A DNA stretch of 64,000 nt from Pseudomonas sp. HOU2 (GCF_040729435.1 NZ_CP160398.1:3286001-3350000), one strand, 5' to 3'; shown: positions 21,489-33,543, counted from the first letter of the stretch. Numbers and translations: made by a program. Notes: a model not told the origin generated them from the sequence alone.

Positions 21489-23539
21489 TCAACCCAGCAA
21501 CGAAATGTCGGCAACCCCGAGGAACAGGCCACGCAGACGCGCCAGCAGCGCGTAACGGTTGGCCCGCACATTGGCGTCTTCGGCATTGACCATCACCGCG
21601 TCGAAGAACGCGTCGACCGGCTCACGCAATGCTGCCAGACGCGCCAGCGATTCGTTGTACTGACGCGCTGCGGCCATTGGCTGCACCGCCTGATCCGCTT
21701 GCTGGATCGCCGAGTACAGCGAGAACTCGTTGGCGTTGTCGAAATACTTGGCCTGGACGTCGGTCGGCACCGAGCCTTCCACCTTGCTCAGCAGGTTCGA
21801 CACACGCTTGTTGACTGCCGCCAGCGCTGCCGCTTCCGGCAATTTGCGGAAAGCCTGCACCGCTTGCACACGCTGGTCGAAGTCCAGCGCCGAACCCGGC
21901 TTCAGGGCACGTACCGACAGGTAGGTGGCGACATCCACGCCTTCGTCTTCGTAGCGTGCACGCAGACGGTCGAAGATGAATTCCAGCACCGCGTCGTTCA
22001 GACCGGCAGCCTTGACCTTGGCGCCGAACGCACTCACGGCGAACGCCACGGCGTCGTTCAGGTCCAGATCCAGTTGTTTCTCGATCAGGATCCGCAGCAC
22101 GCCGAGGGCCGCACGGCGCAGGGCATACGGGTCCTTGCTGCCGGTTGGCAGCATGCCGATACCGAAGATGCCGACCAGGGTGTCGAGCTTGTCGGCGATT
22201 GCAACGGCTGCACCGGTCAGGGTCGCCGGCAGTTCAGCACCGGCACCGCGTGGCATGTATTGCTCGTTCAGCGCCAGCGCGACGTCTTCCGGCTCGCCGT
22301 CATTGAGGGCGTAGTAGTAACCGGCGACACCTTGCATCTCCGGGAACTCGCCGACCATTTCGGTGGCCAGGTCGCACTTCGACAGCAGGCCGGCACGGGC
22401 CGCCCACGAAGCGTTGCCGCCGATCCGCGCGGCAATGTAGGCCGCGAGTTTCGAAACGCGCTCGGCCTTGTCGTAGACGCTGCCGAGTTTTTCCTGGAAC
22501 ACCACGTTCTGCAGACGCAGGTTGAAGTCTTCGAGTTTCTGCTTCTTGTCTTGCTTGAAGAAGAACTCGGCGTCGGTCAGGCGTGGGCGAACCACTTTCT
22601 CGTTACCGGCGATGATCTGCTGCGGGTCTTTGGATTCGATGTTGGCGACGGTGATGAAACGCGGCAGCAACTTGCCGTCGGCATCCAGCAGGCAGAAGTA
22701 CTTCTGGTTGTCCTGCATGGTGGTGATCAGCGCTTCCTGCGGCACGTCGAGGAAGCGTTCCTCGAACGAGCACACCAGCGGCACCGGCCATTCGACCAGC
22801 GCGGTCACTTCATCGAGTAGCGCCGGCGGCACGATCGCGGTGCCTTCCTGACGGGTCGCCAGTTCCTCGGTGCGTTTGCTGATGATCTCGCGACGCTCGT
22901 TGGCATCGGCCAGAACATAGGCAGCACGCAGGTCGGCCAGGTAGCTCGACGGCGAACCGATGCGCACGCTTTCCGGGTGATGGAAGCGGTGACCACGGGA
23001 GTCGCGGCCAGCCTTCTGCGCGAGGATGGTGCAGTCGATGACCTGGTCACCGAGCAGCATCACCAGCCATTGGGTCGGACGCACGAACTCTTCCTTGCGC
23101 GCACCCCAACGCATGCGTTTCGGGATCGGCAGGTCGTTCAGCGAATCTTCGACGATGGTCGGCAGCAGGCTGGCGGTCGGCTTGCCGGCGATGTTCTGGC
23201 TGTAACGCAGTTTTGGACCACTCTGGTCGATTTCGCTCAGCTCGACGCCGCACTTCTTGGCAAAGCCCAGGGCTGCCTGAGTCGGGTTGCCTTCGGCATC
23301 GAAGGCAGCCTGACGTGGCGGGCCGTCGAGGTTGATGCTGCGATCCGGCTGCTGGGTGGCCAGTGCAGTGATCAGTACGGCCAGACGCCGCGGTGCGGCG
23401 TAGACGGTTTTGCTTTCGTAGTTCAGGCCGGCAGCTTGCAGGCCCTTGTCGATACCGGCGAGGAACGCTTCAGCCAGGGTGTTCAGGGCTTTTGGCGGCA
23501 GTTCTTCGGTGCCCAGTTCAACCAGAAAATCTTGAGCAC

Positions 23540-23543
<4 letters not shown>
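21489..23543 (-). CDS. glyS: Glycyl-tRNA synthetase beta subunit
   Basis: Beta subunit (684 residues) of the bacterial alpha2beta2 glycyl-tRNA synthetase, involved in tRNA recognition. It begins [20 protein letters not shown], the family signature. [29 protein letters not shown] and the C-terminal DALR-like anticodon-binding end ([22 protein letters not shown]) are visible. The start codon overlaps the glyQ stop (ATGA), giving tight coupling. Length and motifs are normal. Confidence 0.98.
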
Positions 23544-24493
<950 letters not shown>

Positions 24494-24574
24494 GAAATTC
24501 ACCTGTTTCTTGGGCTGCGATTTAAAGAGCGGGAGTATACCCGATTCGTTGCTGCGCACGCCCCCTGGAGCCTT

Positions 24575-25132
24575 ATGCCACGCTGCTTTTGGTGTACCGA
24601 AGATCCGCTGTACATGGCTTATCACGATCAGGAGTGGGGCACGCCGCTACGCGATGCGCAGGGTTTGTTCGAGTTGCTTTTGCTCGAAGGGTTCCAGGCC
24701 GGGCTGTCGTGGATCACCGTGCTGCGCAAACGCGAGCGCTACCGCGAGGTGTTGTACGGCTTCGACGTGCAGCGCGTGGCGCAGATGAGCGACGCCGAGA
24801 TCGATGAACTGATGCTCGATCCGGGGATCATCCGCAACCGCCTCAAACTCAATGCCGCCCGACGCAATGCCCAGGCCTGGCTGGCGCTGGAGGACCCGGT
24901 AGCGTTCCTCTGGTCGTTCGTCGGCGGCCGACCAATCATCAATCATTTCAAGGATCGCAGCGAAGTCCCGGCGATCACCCCCGAAGCGCTGGCGATGAGC
25001 AAAGCCCTGAAAAAGGCCGGCTTCACGTTCGTCGGCCCGACCATTTGCTACGCACTGATGCAGGCTTCGGGCATGGTCATGGATCACACTCAGGACTGTG
25101 ACCGCTACGCGCAGCTGGTCAACGGCGGTTAG
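24575..25132 (+). CDS. tag: DNA-3-methyladenine glycosylase I
   Basis: Base-excision repair glycosylase for 3-methyladenine. 185 residues. It begins [20 protein letters not shown], with zinc ligand Cys4 and the conserved WG of EWGTPLRD. The helix-hairpin-helix-like core [19 protein letters not shown] follows, then [20 protein letters not shown] with the conserved His, and zinc-binding DCDRY near the end. The ATG at 24575 has GGAG at good spacing. It is divergent from glyQ, with an 81-base gap. Confidence 0.96.
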   Translation: MPRCFWCTEDPLYMAYHDQEWGTPLRDAQGLFELLLLEGFQAGLSWITVLRKRERYREVLYGFDVQRVAQMSDAEIDELMLDPGIIRNRLKLNAARRNAQAWLALEDPVAFLWSFVGGRPIINHFKDRSEVPAITPEALAMSKALKKAGFTFVGPTICYALMQASGMVMDHTQDCDRYAQLVNGG

Positions 25133-25172
25133 AATGGCCGCCTCGCGCACAGCACAAAATCAGGAGTGACCT

Positions 25173-26060
25173 GTGGAAAAGTTTAAAGGCGCCTTGCTGG
25201 TAGGCGCTCTGCGGCTGTTTGCCCTGCTGCCATGGCGGGCCGTGCAGGCCGTGGGTTCGGCGATCGGCTGGATCATGTGGAAAACCCCCAACCGCTCCCG
25301 CGATGTGGTGCGGATCAACCTCGCCAAATGTTTTCCACAGATGGACCCGGCCGAGCGCGAGCGCCTGGTTGGCCAGAGCCTGAAAGACATCGGCAAATCC
25401 CTGACCGAAAGCGCCTGCGCGTGGATCTGGCCGGCGCAGCGCTCGATCGATCTGGTGCGCGAAGTCGAAGGCCTGGACATCCTCAAGGAGGCGCTGGCCT
25501 CGGGCAAAGGCGTGGTCGGCATCACCAGTCACCTGGGCAACTGGGAAGTGCTCAACCACTTCTATTGCAGCCAGTGCAAACCGATCATTTTCTACCGCCC
25601 GCCGAAGCTCAAGGCGGTGGATGAATTGCTGCGCAAGCAGCGCGTGCAACTGGGCAACAAGGTCGCCGCTTCCACCAAGGAAGGCATTCTCAGCGTCATC
25701 AAGGAAGTGCGCAAAGGTGGTGCAGTCGGCATTCCCGCTGACCCGGAACCGGCCGAATCCGCGGGGATCTTCGTGCCGTTCTTCGCCACTCAGGCACTGA
25801 CCAGCAAATTCGTGCCGAACATGCTTGCCGGCGGCAAAGCGGTCGGGGTGTTCCTGCATGCCCTGCGCCTGCCGGACGGTTCCGGCTACAAAGTGATCCT
25901 CGAAGCAGCGCCAGAAGCCATGTACAGCACCGACACTGAGGAATCCTGCGCGGCCATGAGCAAAGTGGTCGAACGCTACGTTGCCGCCTATCCAAGCCAA
26001 TACATGTGGAGCATGAAGCGCTTCAAGAAACGCCCACCGGGCGAAGCGCGCTGGTACTGA
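25173..26060 (+). CDS. LpxL/HtrB-family lipid A secondary acyltransferase
   Basis: Inner-membrane enzyme that adds a secondary acyl chain (laurate or similar) to lipid A. 295 residues from a GTG start with CAGGAGTGA upstream. There is a hydrophobic N-terminus (GALLVGALRLFALLPW), the HX4E catalytic motif SHLGNWE (His120, Glu125) and the conserved IPADPEPAESAGIFVPFF block. Which hydroxylated position and chain it uses cannot be read from sequence. It lies 40 bases after tag, possibly co-transcribed. Confidence 0.88.
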   Translation: MEKFKGALLVGALRLFALLPWRAVQAVGSAIGWIMWKTPNRSRDVVRINLAKCFPQMDPAERERLVGQSLKDIGKSLTESACAWIWPAQRSIDLVREVEGLDILKEALASGKGVVGITSHLGNWEVLNHFYCSQCKPIIFYRPPKLKAVDELLRKQRVQLGNKVAASTKEGILSVIKEVRKGGAVGIPADPEPAESAGIFVPFFATQALTSKFVPNMLAGGKAVGVFLHALRLPDGSGYKVILEAAPEAMYSTDTEESCAAMSKVVERYVAAYPSQYMWSMKRFKKRPPGEARWY

Positions 26061-26089
26061 GCAAGTTGGCACACTCTGTGGATAACCCG

Positions 26090-26131
26090 TAGGAGCTGCC
26101 GCAGGCTGCGATCTTTTGATCTTGCTCCTGC
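26090..26131. repeat. Dispersed palindromic repeat unit, family C (single arm)
   Basis: TAGGAGCTGCCGCAGGCTGC followed by GATCTTTTGAT, then a partial return arm CTCCTGCGGC. The same unit recurs at 43448-43478 and as a perfect inverted pair at 57325-57409. It lies between lpxL-like and pilZ genes and is flanked by two perfect DnaA boxes (26077-26085 and 26135-26143). Confidence 0.8.
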
Positions 26132-26170
26132 GGCTTATCCACAACCCCGTTCATTCAAGGGCGCATAAAG

Positions 26171-26410
26171 ATGTCCGAACAACGCAAATCCTTCCGCATC
26201 AAGATCACCCACGACAGCTTCGGCGAATGCCTGGGTCAGACGCGCAATCTGTCGGCCACCGGGGTGTATGTCCAGCATCCAGGCCTGGCTTCACTGCCCA
26301 AAGGCGCGGTGGTTTATGGCCAGGTCCAGGATTTACCCACCGGCGCGCCACGGGTGCGGATGGAAGTGGTGACGGTAGATGCCGAGGGCATCGGCCTGCG
26401 TTATCTCTAG
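26171..26410 (+). CDS. PilZ-domain protein (c-di-GMP receptor)
   Basis: 79-residue single-domain PilZ protein. Both c-di-GMP-binding motifs are present: RKSFR (RxxxR) at residues 5-9 and NLSATG (D/NxSxxG) at about 27-32. It should therefore bind c-di-GMP and act as a small adaptor, cytoplasmic, with no membrane segment. It ends one base before the stop codon of the convergent TPR gene. The partner protein is unknown. Confidence 0.88.
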   Translation: MSEQRKSFRIKITHDSFGECLGQTRNLSATGVYVQHPGLASLPKGAVVYGQVQDLPTGAPRVRMEVVTVDAEGIGLRYL

Positions 26411-26411
26411 C

Positions 26412-26726
26412 TTATTGCGCCTGACGGTCGAGCTTCTTCAGAAACACCGTCATTTCCTTTTCAGCCTGCTTGTCGCCATGGGCGCGGGCGGCTTCCAGAC
26501 CTTGCTCCCACGCCTGCCGTGCGGCGGCGTGATCGCCGAGTGCGAGTTGCGCTTTGCCCAATAGCTTCCACGCCGCTGAGTACTTCGGATCGAAGTCGAC
26601 GCAGCGCTGTAAATGCTCGGCGGCCTTGGCGTTCTCTCCCAAATCCAGATAACCCTTGCCCAGGCCAAAGCGCAGCAATGAGTTATCCACACCCTTGGCG
26701 AGCATTTTTTCCAGGGATTCGAGCAT
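26412..26726 (-). CDS. Small tetratricopeptide repeat protein
   Basis: 104 residues, nearly all TPR: about three helical repeats, with LRFGLGKGYLDLGENAKAAE, AAWKLLGKAQLALGDHAAAR and AWEQGLEAARAHGDKQAEKE. No signal peptide or membrane segment, so probably a cytoplasmic protein-protein adaptor. AAGGA precedes the ATG. It is convergent with pilZ and carries a perfect DnaA box (26683-26691) in its coding sequence. Function unknown. Confidence 0.85.
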   Translation of the reverse strand: MLESLEKMLAKGVDNSLLRFGLGKGYLDLGENAKAAEHLQRCVDFDPKYSAAWKLLGKAQLALGDHAAARQAWEQGLEAARAHGDKQAEKEMTVFLKKLDRQAQ

Positions 26727-26768
26727 TGGTGGAGTCCTTTTCTAGTGCGTCAGAAAGATCTGCGGTGC

Positions 26769-26868
26769 CGCCATCGCTGGCAAGCCAGCTCCCACAAGGA
26801 TCTCGGGTGCACATCACATTTGTGAACAACCGAAAAACCTGTGGGAGCTGGCTTGCCAGCGATGGGGC
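26769..26868. repeat. REP palindrome pair (BIME), family A
   Basis: ATCGCTGGCAAGCCAGCTCC with CACA at 26773-26796, and its inverted copy TGTGGGAGCTGGCTTGCCAG with CGAT at about 26840-26863, separated by about 43 bases. Further copies are at 47448-47489, 47521-47614 and 49511-49590. It lies between the TPR gene start and the trkA stop. Confidence 0.88.
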
Positions 26869-26893
26869 CAATGAAGGCACCGCTCATTCAGGA

Positions 26894-28270
26894 TCAGAAA
26901 AAGCTGAGACCCACATGAAACAGCTTCTCCACATCGCGAATATGCTTTTTATCCACAAGGAACAGAATCACGTGGTCGCCGGTTTCGATCACCGTATCGT
27001 CGTGGGCGATGATCACTTCTTCGTTACGGATGATCGCGCCAATCGTGCTGCCCGGTGGCAGGCCGATTTTCTCGATCGGCCGGCCGATGACCTTGCTCGA
27101 CTTTGCATCACCGTGGGCAATCGCCTCGATGGCCTCTGCCGCACCCCGGCGCAGTGAGTGTACGCTGACGATATCGCCACGCCGCACGTGAGCGAGCAAG
27201 GTGCCGATGGTCGCCAGTTGCGGGCTGATGGCGATGTCGATGTCGCCACCCTGGATCAGGTCGACGTAAGCCGGGTTGTTGATGATCGTCATTACCTTCT
27301 TCGCGCCCAGGCGCTTGGCCAGCAGGGACGACATGATGTTGGCTTCGTCATCGTTGGTCAGCGCAAGGAAGATGTCGGCGTCGGCGATGTTTTCCTCCAG
27401 CAGCAGATCACGGTCCGACGCACTGCCCTGCAGCACCACGGTGCTGTCGAGGGTGTCGGAGAGATAGCGGCAGCGCGCCGGGCTCATCTCGATGATCTTC
27501 ACCTGGTAGCGGCTTTCGATGGCCTCGGCCAGACGCTCACCGATCTGTCCGCCACCGGCAATCACGATACGTTTGTAGGTTTCGTCGAGACGGCGCATTT
27601 CGCTCATCACTGCGCGAATATTCTCACGGGCGGCGATGAAGAAGACTTCGTCGTCAGCCTCGATCACCGTATCGCCCTGGGGCAGGATCGGCCGGTCGCG
27701 GCGGAAAATCGCGGCCACGCGGGTTTCGACATTCGGCATGTGTTCGCGCAACTGGCGCAGCTGCTGACCCACCAGCGGCCCGCCGTAATACGCGCGCACC
27801 GCGACAAGCTGCGCCTGTCCTTCGGCGAAGTCGATCACTTGCAGTGCGCCCGGATGCTGGATCAAACGCTTGATGTAGTTGGTCACCACCTGCTCGGGGC
27901 TGATCAGCACGTCGACCGGAATCGCTTCGTTCTGGAACAGCTGTTCTTCGCGATTGAGGTAGGACGCTTCGCGCACCCGGGCGATCTTGGTCGGGGTGTG
28001 GAACAAGGTGTGCGCGACCTGACAGGCGACCATGTTGGTCTCGTCGCTGTTGGTCACCGCCACCAGCATGTCGGCATCGTCGGCGCCGGCCTGACGCAGC
28101 ACTGACGGCAGCGAACCCCGGCCCTGGATGGTGCGGATGTCGAGACGGTCGCCGAGGTCGCGCAGGCGGTCGCCGTCGGTGTCGACCACGGTGATGTCGT
28201 TGGCTTCGCTCGCCAAATGTTCGGCCAGCGAACCGCCGACCTGCCCCGCACCGAGGATGATGATTTTCAT
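26894..28270 (-). CDS. trkA: TrkA, regulatory NAD-binding component of Trk potassium uptake
   Basis: Peripheral membrane protein (458 residues) that gates the TrkH/TrkG potassium channel. Two RCK (Rossmann plus TrkA-C) units are present. The first starts [20 protein letters not shown], with the acidic end of strand two in DITVVDTD. The second starts near residue 232 with [22 protein letters not shown] precedes the ATG. No trkH is in the window. rsmB lies 22 bases upstream in the same direction, so def-fmt-rsmB-trkA may form one transcript. A DnaA box (26949-26957) is near the 3' end. Confidence 0.96.
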   Translation of the reverse strand: MKIIILGAGQVGGSLAEHLASEANDITVVDTDGDRLRDLGDRLDIRTIQGRGSLPSVLRQAGADDADMLVAVTNSDETNMVACQVAHTLFHTPTKIARVREASYLNREEQLFQNEAIPVDVLISPEQVVTNYIKRLIQHPGALQVIDFAEGQAQLVAVRAYYGGPLVGQQLRQLREHMPNVETRVAAIFRRDRPILPQGDTVIEADDEVFFIAARENIRAVMSEMRRLDETYKRIVIAGGGQIGERLAEAIESRYQVKIIEMSPARCRYLSDTLDSTVVLQGSASDRDLLLEENIADADIFLALTNDDEANIMSSLLAKRLGAKKVMTIINNPAYVDLIQGGDIDIAISPQLATIGTLLAHVRRGDIVSVHSLRRGAAEAIEAIAHGDAKSSKVIGRPIEKIGLPPGSTIGAIIRNEEVIIAHDDTVIETGDHVILFLVDKKHIRDVEKLFHVGLSFF

Positions 28271-28292
28271 CCAGTCACTCCATTGAATCCGT

Positions 28293-29603
28293 TTAGCCGC
28301 GCGCGGCAGCGATCTTGATCAGCTTGGCGTAGTAGAACCCGTCATGCCCGCCCTGCTGGGCCAGCAATTGGCGACCATGGGGCTGTTTGATCCCGGCCGT
28401 TGTTGCCAGATCCAGTTCGCGGGCACCGGGCGTGCGCTCGAGAAACGCGGCAATGACTTCGGTGTTCTCGGTCGGCAGCGTCGAGCAGGTGGCGTAGAGC
28501 AGGATGCCGCCGACTTCAAGGGTTTTCCACAGGGCGTCAAGCAGTTCGCCTTGCAGTTGCGCGAGGGCGGCGATGTCGTCGGCCTGACGGGTCAGCTTGA
28601 TGTCCGGGTGGCGGCGGATCACCCCGGTGGCCGAACATGGCGCGTCGAGCAGGATGCGCTGGAAAGGCTTGCCGTCCCACCACGCGGCGGTATCGCGGCC
28701 GTCGGCGGCGATCAGTTCGGCGCTCAGGCCCAGCCGCGCAAGGTTCTCCTTTACCCGCACCAGACGCTTGGCTTCCAGATCCACCGCCACCACGCCGGCC
28801 AGCGCCGGTTCGGCTTCAAGGATGTGGCAGGTCTTGCCGCCAGGGGCGCAGCAGGCGTCGAGCACTCGCTGACCCGGAGCCAGATCGAGCAGGTCGGCGG
28901 CCAGTTGCGCCGCTTCGTCCTGCACGCTGATCCAGCCTTCGGCAAAACCCGGCAGGCTGCGCACGTCGGTGGCGGCTTCGAGGACGATGCCGTCGCGGCT
29001 GTAAACACACGGCGTGGCAGCGATGCCGGCGTTGCTAAGCAAACCGAGGTAGGCGTCGCGGCTGTGATGACGGCGGTTGACCCGCAGGATCATCGGCGGA
29101 TGGGCGTTATTCGCGGCGCAGATCGCTTCCCATTGTTCCGGCCAGAAAGCTTTCAGGGATTTTTGCAGCCAGCGCGGGTGGGCGGTGCGCACCACCGGAT
29201 CGCGCTCCAGCTCAGCGAAAATCGTCTCGCTTTCACGCTGGGCGTTGCGCAGCACGGCGTTGAGCAAACCTTTGGCCCAGGGCTTTTTCAGCTTATCGGC
29301 GCAACCGACGGTTTCGCCGATGGCCGCGTGCGGCGGTACGCGGGTGTAGAGCAGTTGATAGAGACCGACCAGCAGCAGCGCCTCGACATCGGCGTCGGCA
29401 GCCTTGAACGGTTTCTGCAACAGCTTTTCCGCCAATGCCGACAGCCGTGGCTGCCAGCGCGCGGTGCCGAACGCCAGATCCTGGGTGAAGCCGCGATCGC
29501 GGTCTTCGACCTTGTCCAGTTGCGTCGGCAGGGAACTGTTGAGCGACGCCTTGCCGCTGAGCACGGCGGCGAGTGCCTTGGCGGCGGCCAGACGCGGGTT
29601 CAT
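28293..29603 (-). CDS. rsmB: RsmB (Sun), 16S rRNA m5C967 methyltransferase
   Basis: SAM-dependent rRNA methyltransferase, 436 residues from the ATG at 29603, which overlaps the fmt stop (ATGA). The N-terminal NusB-like RNA-binding domain is at about 1-140 ([20 protein letters not shown]). The methyltransferase core has [15 protein letters not shown], the motif IV catalytic Cys in [11 protein letters not shown], and the motif VI Cys in [13 protein letters not shown]. The family commonly travels with fmt and def, as here. Confidence 0.96.
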   Translation of the reverse strand: MNPRLAAAKALAAVLSGKASLNSSLPTQLDKVEDRDRGFTQDLAFGTARWQPRLSALAEKLLQKPFKAADADVEALLLVGLYQLLYTRVPPHAAIGETVGCADKLKKPWAKGLLNAVLRNAQRESETIFAELERDPVVRTAHPRWLQKSLKAFWPEQWEAICAANNAHPPMILRVNRRHHSRDAYLGLLSNAGIAATPCVYSRDGIVLEAATDVRSLPGFAEGWISVQDEAAQLAADLLDLAPGQRVLDACCAPGGKTCHILEAEPALAGVVAVDLEAKRLVRVKENLARLGLSAELIAADGRDTAAWWDGKPFQRILLDAPCSATGVIRRHPDIKLTRQADDIAALAQLQGELLDALWKTLEVGGILLYATCSTLPTENTEVIAAFLERTPGARELDLATTAGIKQPHGRQLLAQQGGHDGFYYAKLIKIAAARG

Positions 29604-30559
29604 TGCGCGTCCACCGCTGCACCCAACACCGTGCCGACGGCGAATTTTTCGCGGCGGCTGTTGAACAGGTCGCTGAAGTTCAGCGCCTTGCCGCCGGGCA
29701 GTTGCATACGGGTCAGGCACAGTGCCTGCTCACCGCAGGCGACGATCAGACCGTCCTTGCTGGCGCTGAGGATTTCACCCGGTGCGCCTTTGCCGTCAGC
29801 CAGCGTTGCGGCCAGCACTTTCAGCGCTTCACCATTGAGGGTGCTGTGGGTGATCGGCCATGGGTTGAACGCACGGACCAGACGCTCCAGCTCAACCGCC
29901 GGACGGCGCCAGTCGAGGCGTGCTTCATCCTTGTTGAGTTTGTGGGCGTAGGTGGCGAGCTCGTCGTTCTGCACTTCGCCTTCGAGGGTTCCGGCGGCCA
30001 GGCCGGCAATTGCCTGAACCACGGCGGGCGGGCCCATTTCGGCGAGGCGGTCGTGCAGCGTGCCACCGGTGTCGTCGGCACTGATCGGGGTCACCACCTT
30101 GAGCAGCATCGGCCCGGTATCGAGGCCGGCTTCCATGCGCATCACGGTCACGCCGCTTTCGGCGTCACCGTGTTCCACGGCGCGCTGGATCGGCGCCGCA
30201 CCGCGCCAGCGTGGCAGCAAGGAGGCGTGACTGTTGATGCAGCCCAGACGCGGAATATCCAGCACCGCTTGCGGCAGAATCAGGCCGTAGGCGACCACCA
30301 CCATCAAATCCGGCTTCAATGCGGCGAGTTCAGCCTGAGCATCAGCGTTGCGCAGGGTCGGCGGCTGCAACACCTGGATATTATTTTCCAGGGCCAACTG
30401 TTTGACCGGGCTCGGCATCAGTTTTTGCCCGCGACCGGCCGGACGATCCGGTTGGGTGTAGACCGCAACGATCTCGTAAGGGCTGTTCAGCAGGGCCTTG
30501 AGGTGTTCGGCGGCGAACTCGGGGGTGCCGGCAAAAACGATGCGCAGTGGCTCAGTCAT
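29600..30559 (-). CDS. fmt: Methionyl-tRNA formyltransferase
   Basis: Formylates initiator methionyl-tRNA using 10-formyl-THF. 319 residues. It begins [20 protein letters not shown]. The catalytic Asn and His are in [17 protein letters not shown], and SLLPRWRG is the folate-binding signature. The C-terminal tRNA-binding domain starts near residue 210. It pairs functionally with def upstream, which removes the formyl group. Confidence 0.97.
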   Translation of the reverse strand: MTEPLRIVFAGTPEFAAEHLKALLNSPYEIVAVYTQPDRPAGRGQKLMPSPVKQLALENNIQVLQPPTLRNADAQAELAALKPDLMVVVAYGLILPQAVLDIPRLGCINSHASLLPRWRGAAPIQRAVEHGDAESGVTVMRMEAGLDTGPMLLKVVTPISADDTGGTLHDRLAEMGPPAVVQAIAGLAAGTLEGEVQNDELATYAHKLNKDEARLDWRRPAVELERLVRAFNPWPITHSTLNGEALKVLAATLADGKGAPGEILSASKDGLIVACGEQALCLTRMQLPGGKALNFSDLFNSRREKFAVGTVLGAAVDAQ

Positions 30560-30581
30560 GAAGGGAATCTCATAAAAAGAA

Positions 30582-30605
30582 AAAGGCTTGCCGCAGCAAG
30601 CCTTT
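30582..30605. terminator. Hairpin between def and fmt
   Basis: AAAGGCTTGC / GCAAGCCTTT perfect 10-base stem with loop CGCA. On the minus strand it follows def and has only a short T-run, so it may partly terminate or protect the def transcript before fmt. Confidence 0.6.
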
Positions 30606-30616
30606 GAAGAGGGGCA

Positions 30617-31123
30617 TCAAGCGTTCTGGCGGTGGAGCTTTTCCAGTTTCTTCTTGATCCGGTCGCGTTTGAGCGTGGACAGGTAATCGACGAACAACTT
30701 GCCGTTGAGGTGATCGCATTCGTGCTGGATGCACACCGCGAGCAGGCCTTCGGCGATCAGTTCGTAAGGCTGGCCATCGCGGTCCAGCGCCTTGATCTTG
30801 ACCTTCTGCGGGCGGTCGACGTTTTCGTAGAAACCCGGCACTGAAAGGCAGCCTTCCTGGTACTGATCCATCTCGTCGGTAAGCGATTCGAACTCGGGGT
30901 TGATGAACACCCGGGGTTCGGTGCGGTCTTCGGAAAGGTCCATCACGACGATACGTTTGTGCACGTTGACCTGGGTCGCGGCAAGGCCGATGCCCGGCGC
31001 TTCATACATTGTTTCAAACATGTCATCGACCAACTGACGCACTTCGTCGTCCACTACAGCCACAGGCTTGGCGATAGTACGCAGACGCGGGTCCGGGAAT
31101 TCGAGGATGTTTAAAATGGCCAT
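30617..31123 (-). CDS. def: Peptide deformylase
   Basis: Metallo-enzyme that removes the formyl group from nascent proteins. 168 residues from the ATG at 31123. All three motifs are present: GIGLAATQ at 44-51, EGCLSVP with metal ligand Cys92, and HECDH at 134-138. The frame extends upstream to 31264, but the family start is [14 protein letters not shown]. It is divergent from the LysM gene at 31283. Confidence 0.98.
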   Translation of the reverse strand: MAILNILEFPDPRLRTIAKPVAVVDDEVRQLVDDMFETMYEAPGIGLAATQVNVHKRIVVMDLSEDRTEPRVFINPEFESLTDEMDQYQEGCLSVPGFYENVDRPQKVKIKALDRDGQPYELIAEGLLAVCIQHECDHLNGKLFVDYLSTLKRDRIKKKLEKLHRQNA

Positions 31124-31282
31124 AGGCTGATTGCTGCACGTATTGAGTAAAGTCGGGTCGATGGCCTGGCAGGTCCGAAGATGCAGGCTACCGTTGTGAA
31201 GCGTAGCCAATGCAATTTGCACCAGCGAGCCACGGGGGCTCTGACGGTTCACGCGAACGCACATGATAAAGGGATTCGCTGC

Positions 31283-32308
31283 ATGAGGAAAACACTACTC
31301 GCCCTGCTGCTTCTGGCTTCGGCCACGGCTGCGCAAGGGCAAGTGCAACTCAGGGATGGTTTTCCACAGCAATACACGGTGGTTTCAGGGGACACACTCT
31401 GGGACATTTCCGGCAAATACCTGCGCGAGCCCTGGCAATGGCCACAGCTGTGGCGGGCCAATCCGCAAATTGAAAACCCCAACCTGATCTACCCCGGTGA
31501 CACGCTGACGCTCAGTTACGTCAACGGCCAGCCGCAACTGACCCTCAATCGCGGCGAGTCACGGGGCACCATCAAGCTGTCGCCACGCATCCGTACCAGC
31601 CCCGTGGCCGAGGCGATTCCGAGCATTCCGCTGAAGTCGATCAACAGTTTCCTGCTGAGCAATCGCATCGTCGACAAGGTCGAGGACTTCGACAAGGCGC
31701 CGTACATCGTCGCCGGCGATGCCGAGCGTGTGCTCAGCGGCACCGGCGACCGGATCTTCGCTCGCGGCCACTTCGACCCGAATCAACCGGTGTACGGCAT
31801 CTTCCGCCAGGGCAAGGTCTACACCGACCCGCAGACCAAGGAATTCCTGGGGATCAACGCCGACGACATCGGCGGCGGTGAAATCGTCGCCACCGAAGGC
31901 GACGTCGCCACCCTCGCCCTGCAACGCACCACCCAGGAAGTACGCCTCGGCGATCGTTTGTTCAGCGGCGAAGAGCGTTCGATCAACTCGACCTTCATGC
32001 CCAGCGCCCCGGCCAGCACCATCAACGGCCTGATCATCGACGTGCCGCGCGGCGTCACGCAGATCGGCGTAATGGACGTGGTCACCCTGAACAAAGGCAA
32101 GCGCGACGGCCTCGCTGAAGGCAACGTGCTGGTGGTGATGAAGACCGGGGAAACCGTGCGCGACCGGATCACCGGGCAGCCGCTGAAAATTCCTGACGAA
32201 CGGGCCGGGTTGCTGATGGTGTTCCGCACTTACGACAAACTCAGTTACGGCCTCGTCCTCAACGCATCGCGCTCGCTGGCGGTGCTCGACAAGGTGCGAA
32301 ATCCTTAG
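31283..32308 (+). CDS. Secreted LysM-domain peptidoglycan-binding protein
   Basis: 341 residues. The signal peptide [19 protein letters not shown] has a cleavage site after about residue 19. A LysM domain is at about 29-77 ([30 protein letters not shown]). The rest is a conserved region of unknown role, ending [18 protein letters not shown]. No catalytic peptidase or hydrolase motif was seen. The ATG at 31283 has AAGGGA upstream and directly precedes the signal peptide. The gene is the usual neighbour of def and dprA in pseudomonads. A DnaA box (32334-32342) lies just after it. Confidence 0.9.
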   Translation: MRKTLLALLLLASATAAQGQVQLRDGFPQQYTVVSGDTLWDISGKYLREPWQWPQLWRANPQIENPNLIYPGDTLTLSYVNGQPQLTLNRGESRGTIKLSPRIRTSPVAEAIPSIPLKSINSFLLSNRIVDKVEDFDKAPYIVAGDAERVLSGTGDRIFARGHFDPNQPVYGIFRQGKVYTDPQTKEFLGINADDIGGGEIVATEGDVATLALQRTTQEVRLGDRLFSGEERSINSTFMPSAPASTINGLIIDVPRGVTQIGVMDVVTLNKGKRDGLAEGNVLVVMKTGETVRDRITGQPLKIPDERAGLLMVFRTYDKLSYGLVLNASRSLAVLDKVRNP

Positions 32309-32390
32309 CAGGCTTAACAAGTTACCAACAGAGTTATCCACAGCTTGTTCCGAATGGTTCGGGACTTATAACGATCAAGGATGATCCACC

Positions 32391-33488
32391 ATGCTGTCTG
32401 CCCATACGCCGGTTTCCCCTGCGGAACTGGAAGCGCGGTTGCGCCTGCACCGCTTGCCGGAAATCGGCCCGAAACGTTTTGCCAAATTGCTTGAAGCCTT
32501 CGGCTCGGCGTCAAAAGCCATCAGTGCGCCGGCCAGTGCCTGGCGTGCGCTGGGTTTACCGGCGGCGTCGGCCGAGGCGCGGCGCAGCCCCGAAGTACGC
32601 GACGGCGCCAGCCATGCGATGCGCTGGCTAGAGCACCCGCAGCAGCATTTGCTGATGTGGGATCAAGCGGATTACCCCGCGCTGCTGGCGCAGATTCCCG
32701 ACCCGCCACCGCTGTTGTTCGTGGCCGGCGACCCGATGATTCTGGAAAAACCACAGTTGGCGATGGTCGGCAGTCGCCGTGCTTCGCGTCCGGGAATGGA
32801 CACCGCCGCAGCGTTTTCCCGCAGCCTCGCCGGGGCCGGTTTTGTCATCACCAGTGGCTTGGCGCTAGGCATCGATGCGGCGGCCCATCAAGCAGCGCTG
32901 GACGTCGGCGGGCAAACCGTTGGCGTACTCGGCACTGGCCTGGAAAATTTTTATCCACAGCGCAATCGGCGCTTGGCCGATGCCATGATCGCCTCCGGCA
33001 GTGCGGTGCTTTCGGAGTTTCCACTGGACGCCGGGCCGACGGCCAGCAACTTCCCGCGACGCAACCGGATCATCAGCGGTTTGTCCCTTGGCGTGCTGGT
33101 GGTCGAGGCGAGTGTCGCCAGCGGTTCACTGATCACCGCCCGGCTGGCGGCGGAACAGGGTCGCGAGGTGTATGCGATTCCCGGTTCGATCCATCACCCC
33201 GGAGCACGTGGCTGCCATCAGTTGATCCGCGACGGTGCGGTGCTGGTGGAAACCATCGAACACATTCTCGAAGCCTTGCGCGGCTGGCAGCATTTACCGT
33301 TAGCCACAGACCCGCCGGATGCCGCGCATCCCTTGCTTGATCTGCTGCACGCCGCACCGCACACCAGCGAAGCCTTGGTCGACAGCAGCGGCTGGGCGTT
33401 GCCAAAAGTGCTGGCCGCGCTCACCGAACTGGAAATGGACGGCCGCGCAGTGTGCGAAAACGGTCGCTGGCTGGCGAGGACACGCTAG
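32391..33488 (+). CDS. dprA: DprA (Smf), DNA-processing protein
   Basis: Single-strand DNA-binding loader of RecA in natural transformation, 365 residues. A helix-hairpin-helix-like N-terminus (LHRLPEIGPKRFAKLLEAFG) precedes the Rossmann-type DprA fold at about 85-295 (VGSRRASRPG, GLALGIDAAAHQAAL, RNRIISGLSLGVLVVEA). A C-terminal winged helix (DLLHAAPHTSEALVDSSGW) completes it. A ribosome-binding site AAGGAT is present. A perfect DnaA box (32951-32959) lies in the gene. No other competence genes are in the window. Confidence 0.95.
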   Translation: MLSAHTPVSPAELEARLRLHRLPEIGPKRFAKLLEAFGSASKAISAPASAWRALGLPAASAEARRSPEVRDGASHAMRWLEHPQQHLLMWDQADYPALLAQIPDPPPLLFVAGDPMILEKPQLAMVGSRRASRPGMDTAAAFSRSLAGAGFVITSGLALGIDAAAHQAALDVGGQTVGVLGTGLENFYPQRNRRLADAMIASGSAVLSEFPLDAGPTASNFPRRNRIISGLSLGVLVVEASVASGSLITARLAAEQGREVYAIPGSIHHPGARGCHQLIRDGAVLVETIEHILEALRGWQHLPLATDPPDAAHPLLDLLHAAPHTSEALVDSSGWALPKVLAALTELEMDGRAVCENGRWLARTR

Positions 33489-33543
33489 GTTTTACAGGGA
33501 AGATCGGTAAACTGCGCAAAACCTGTTTTCGGAGAGTTTTTTC

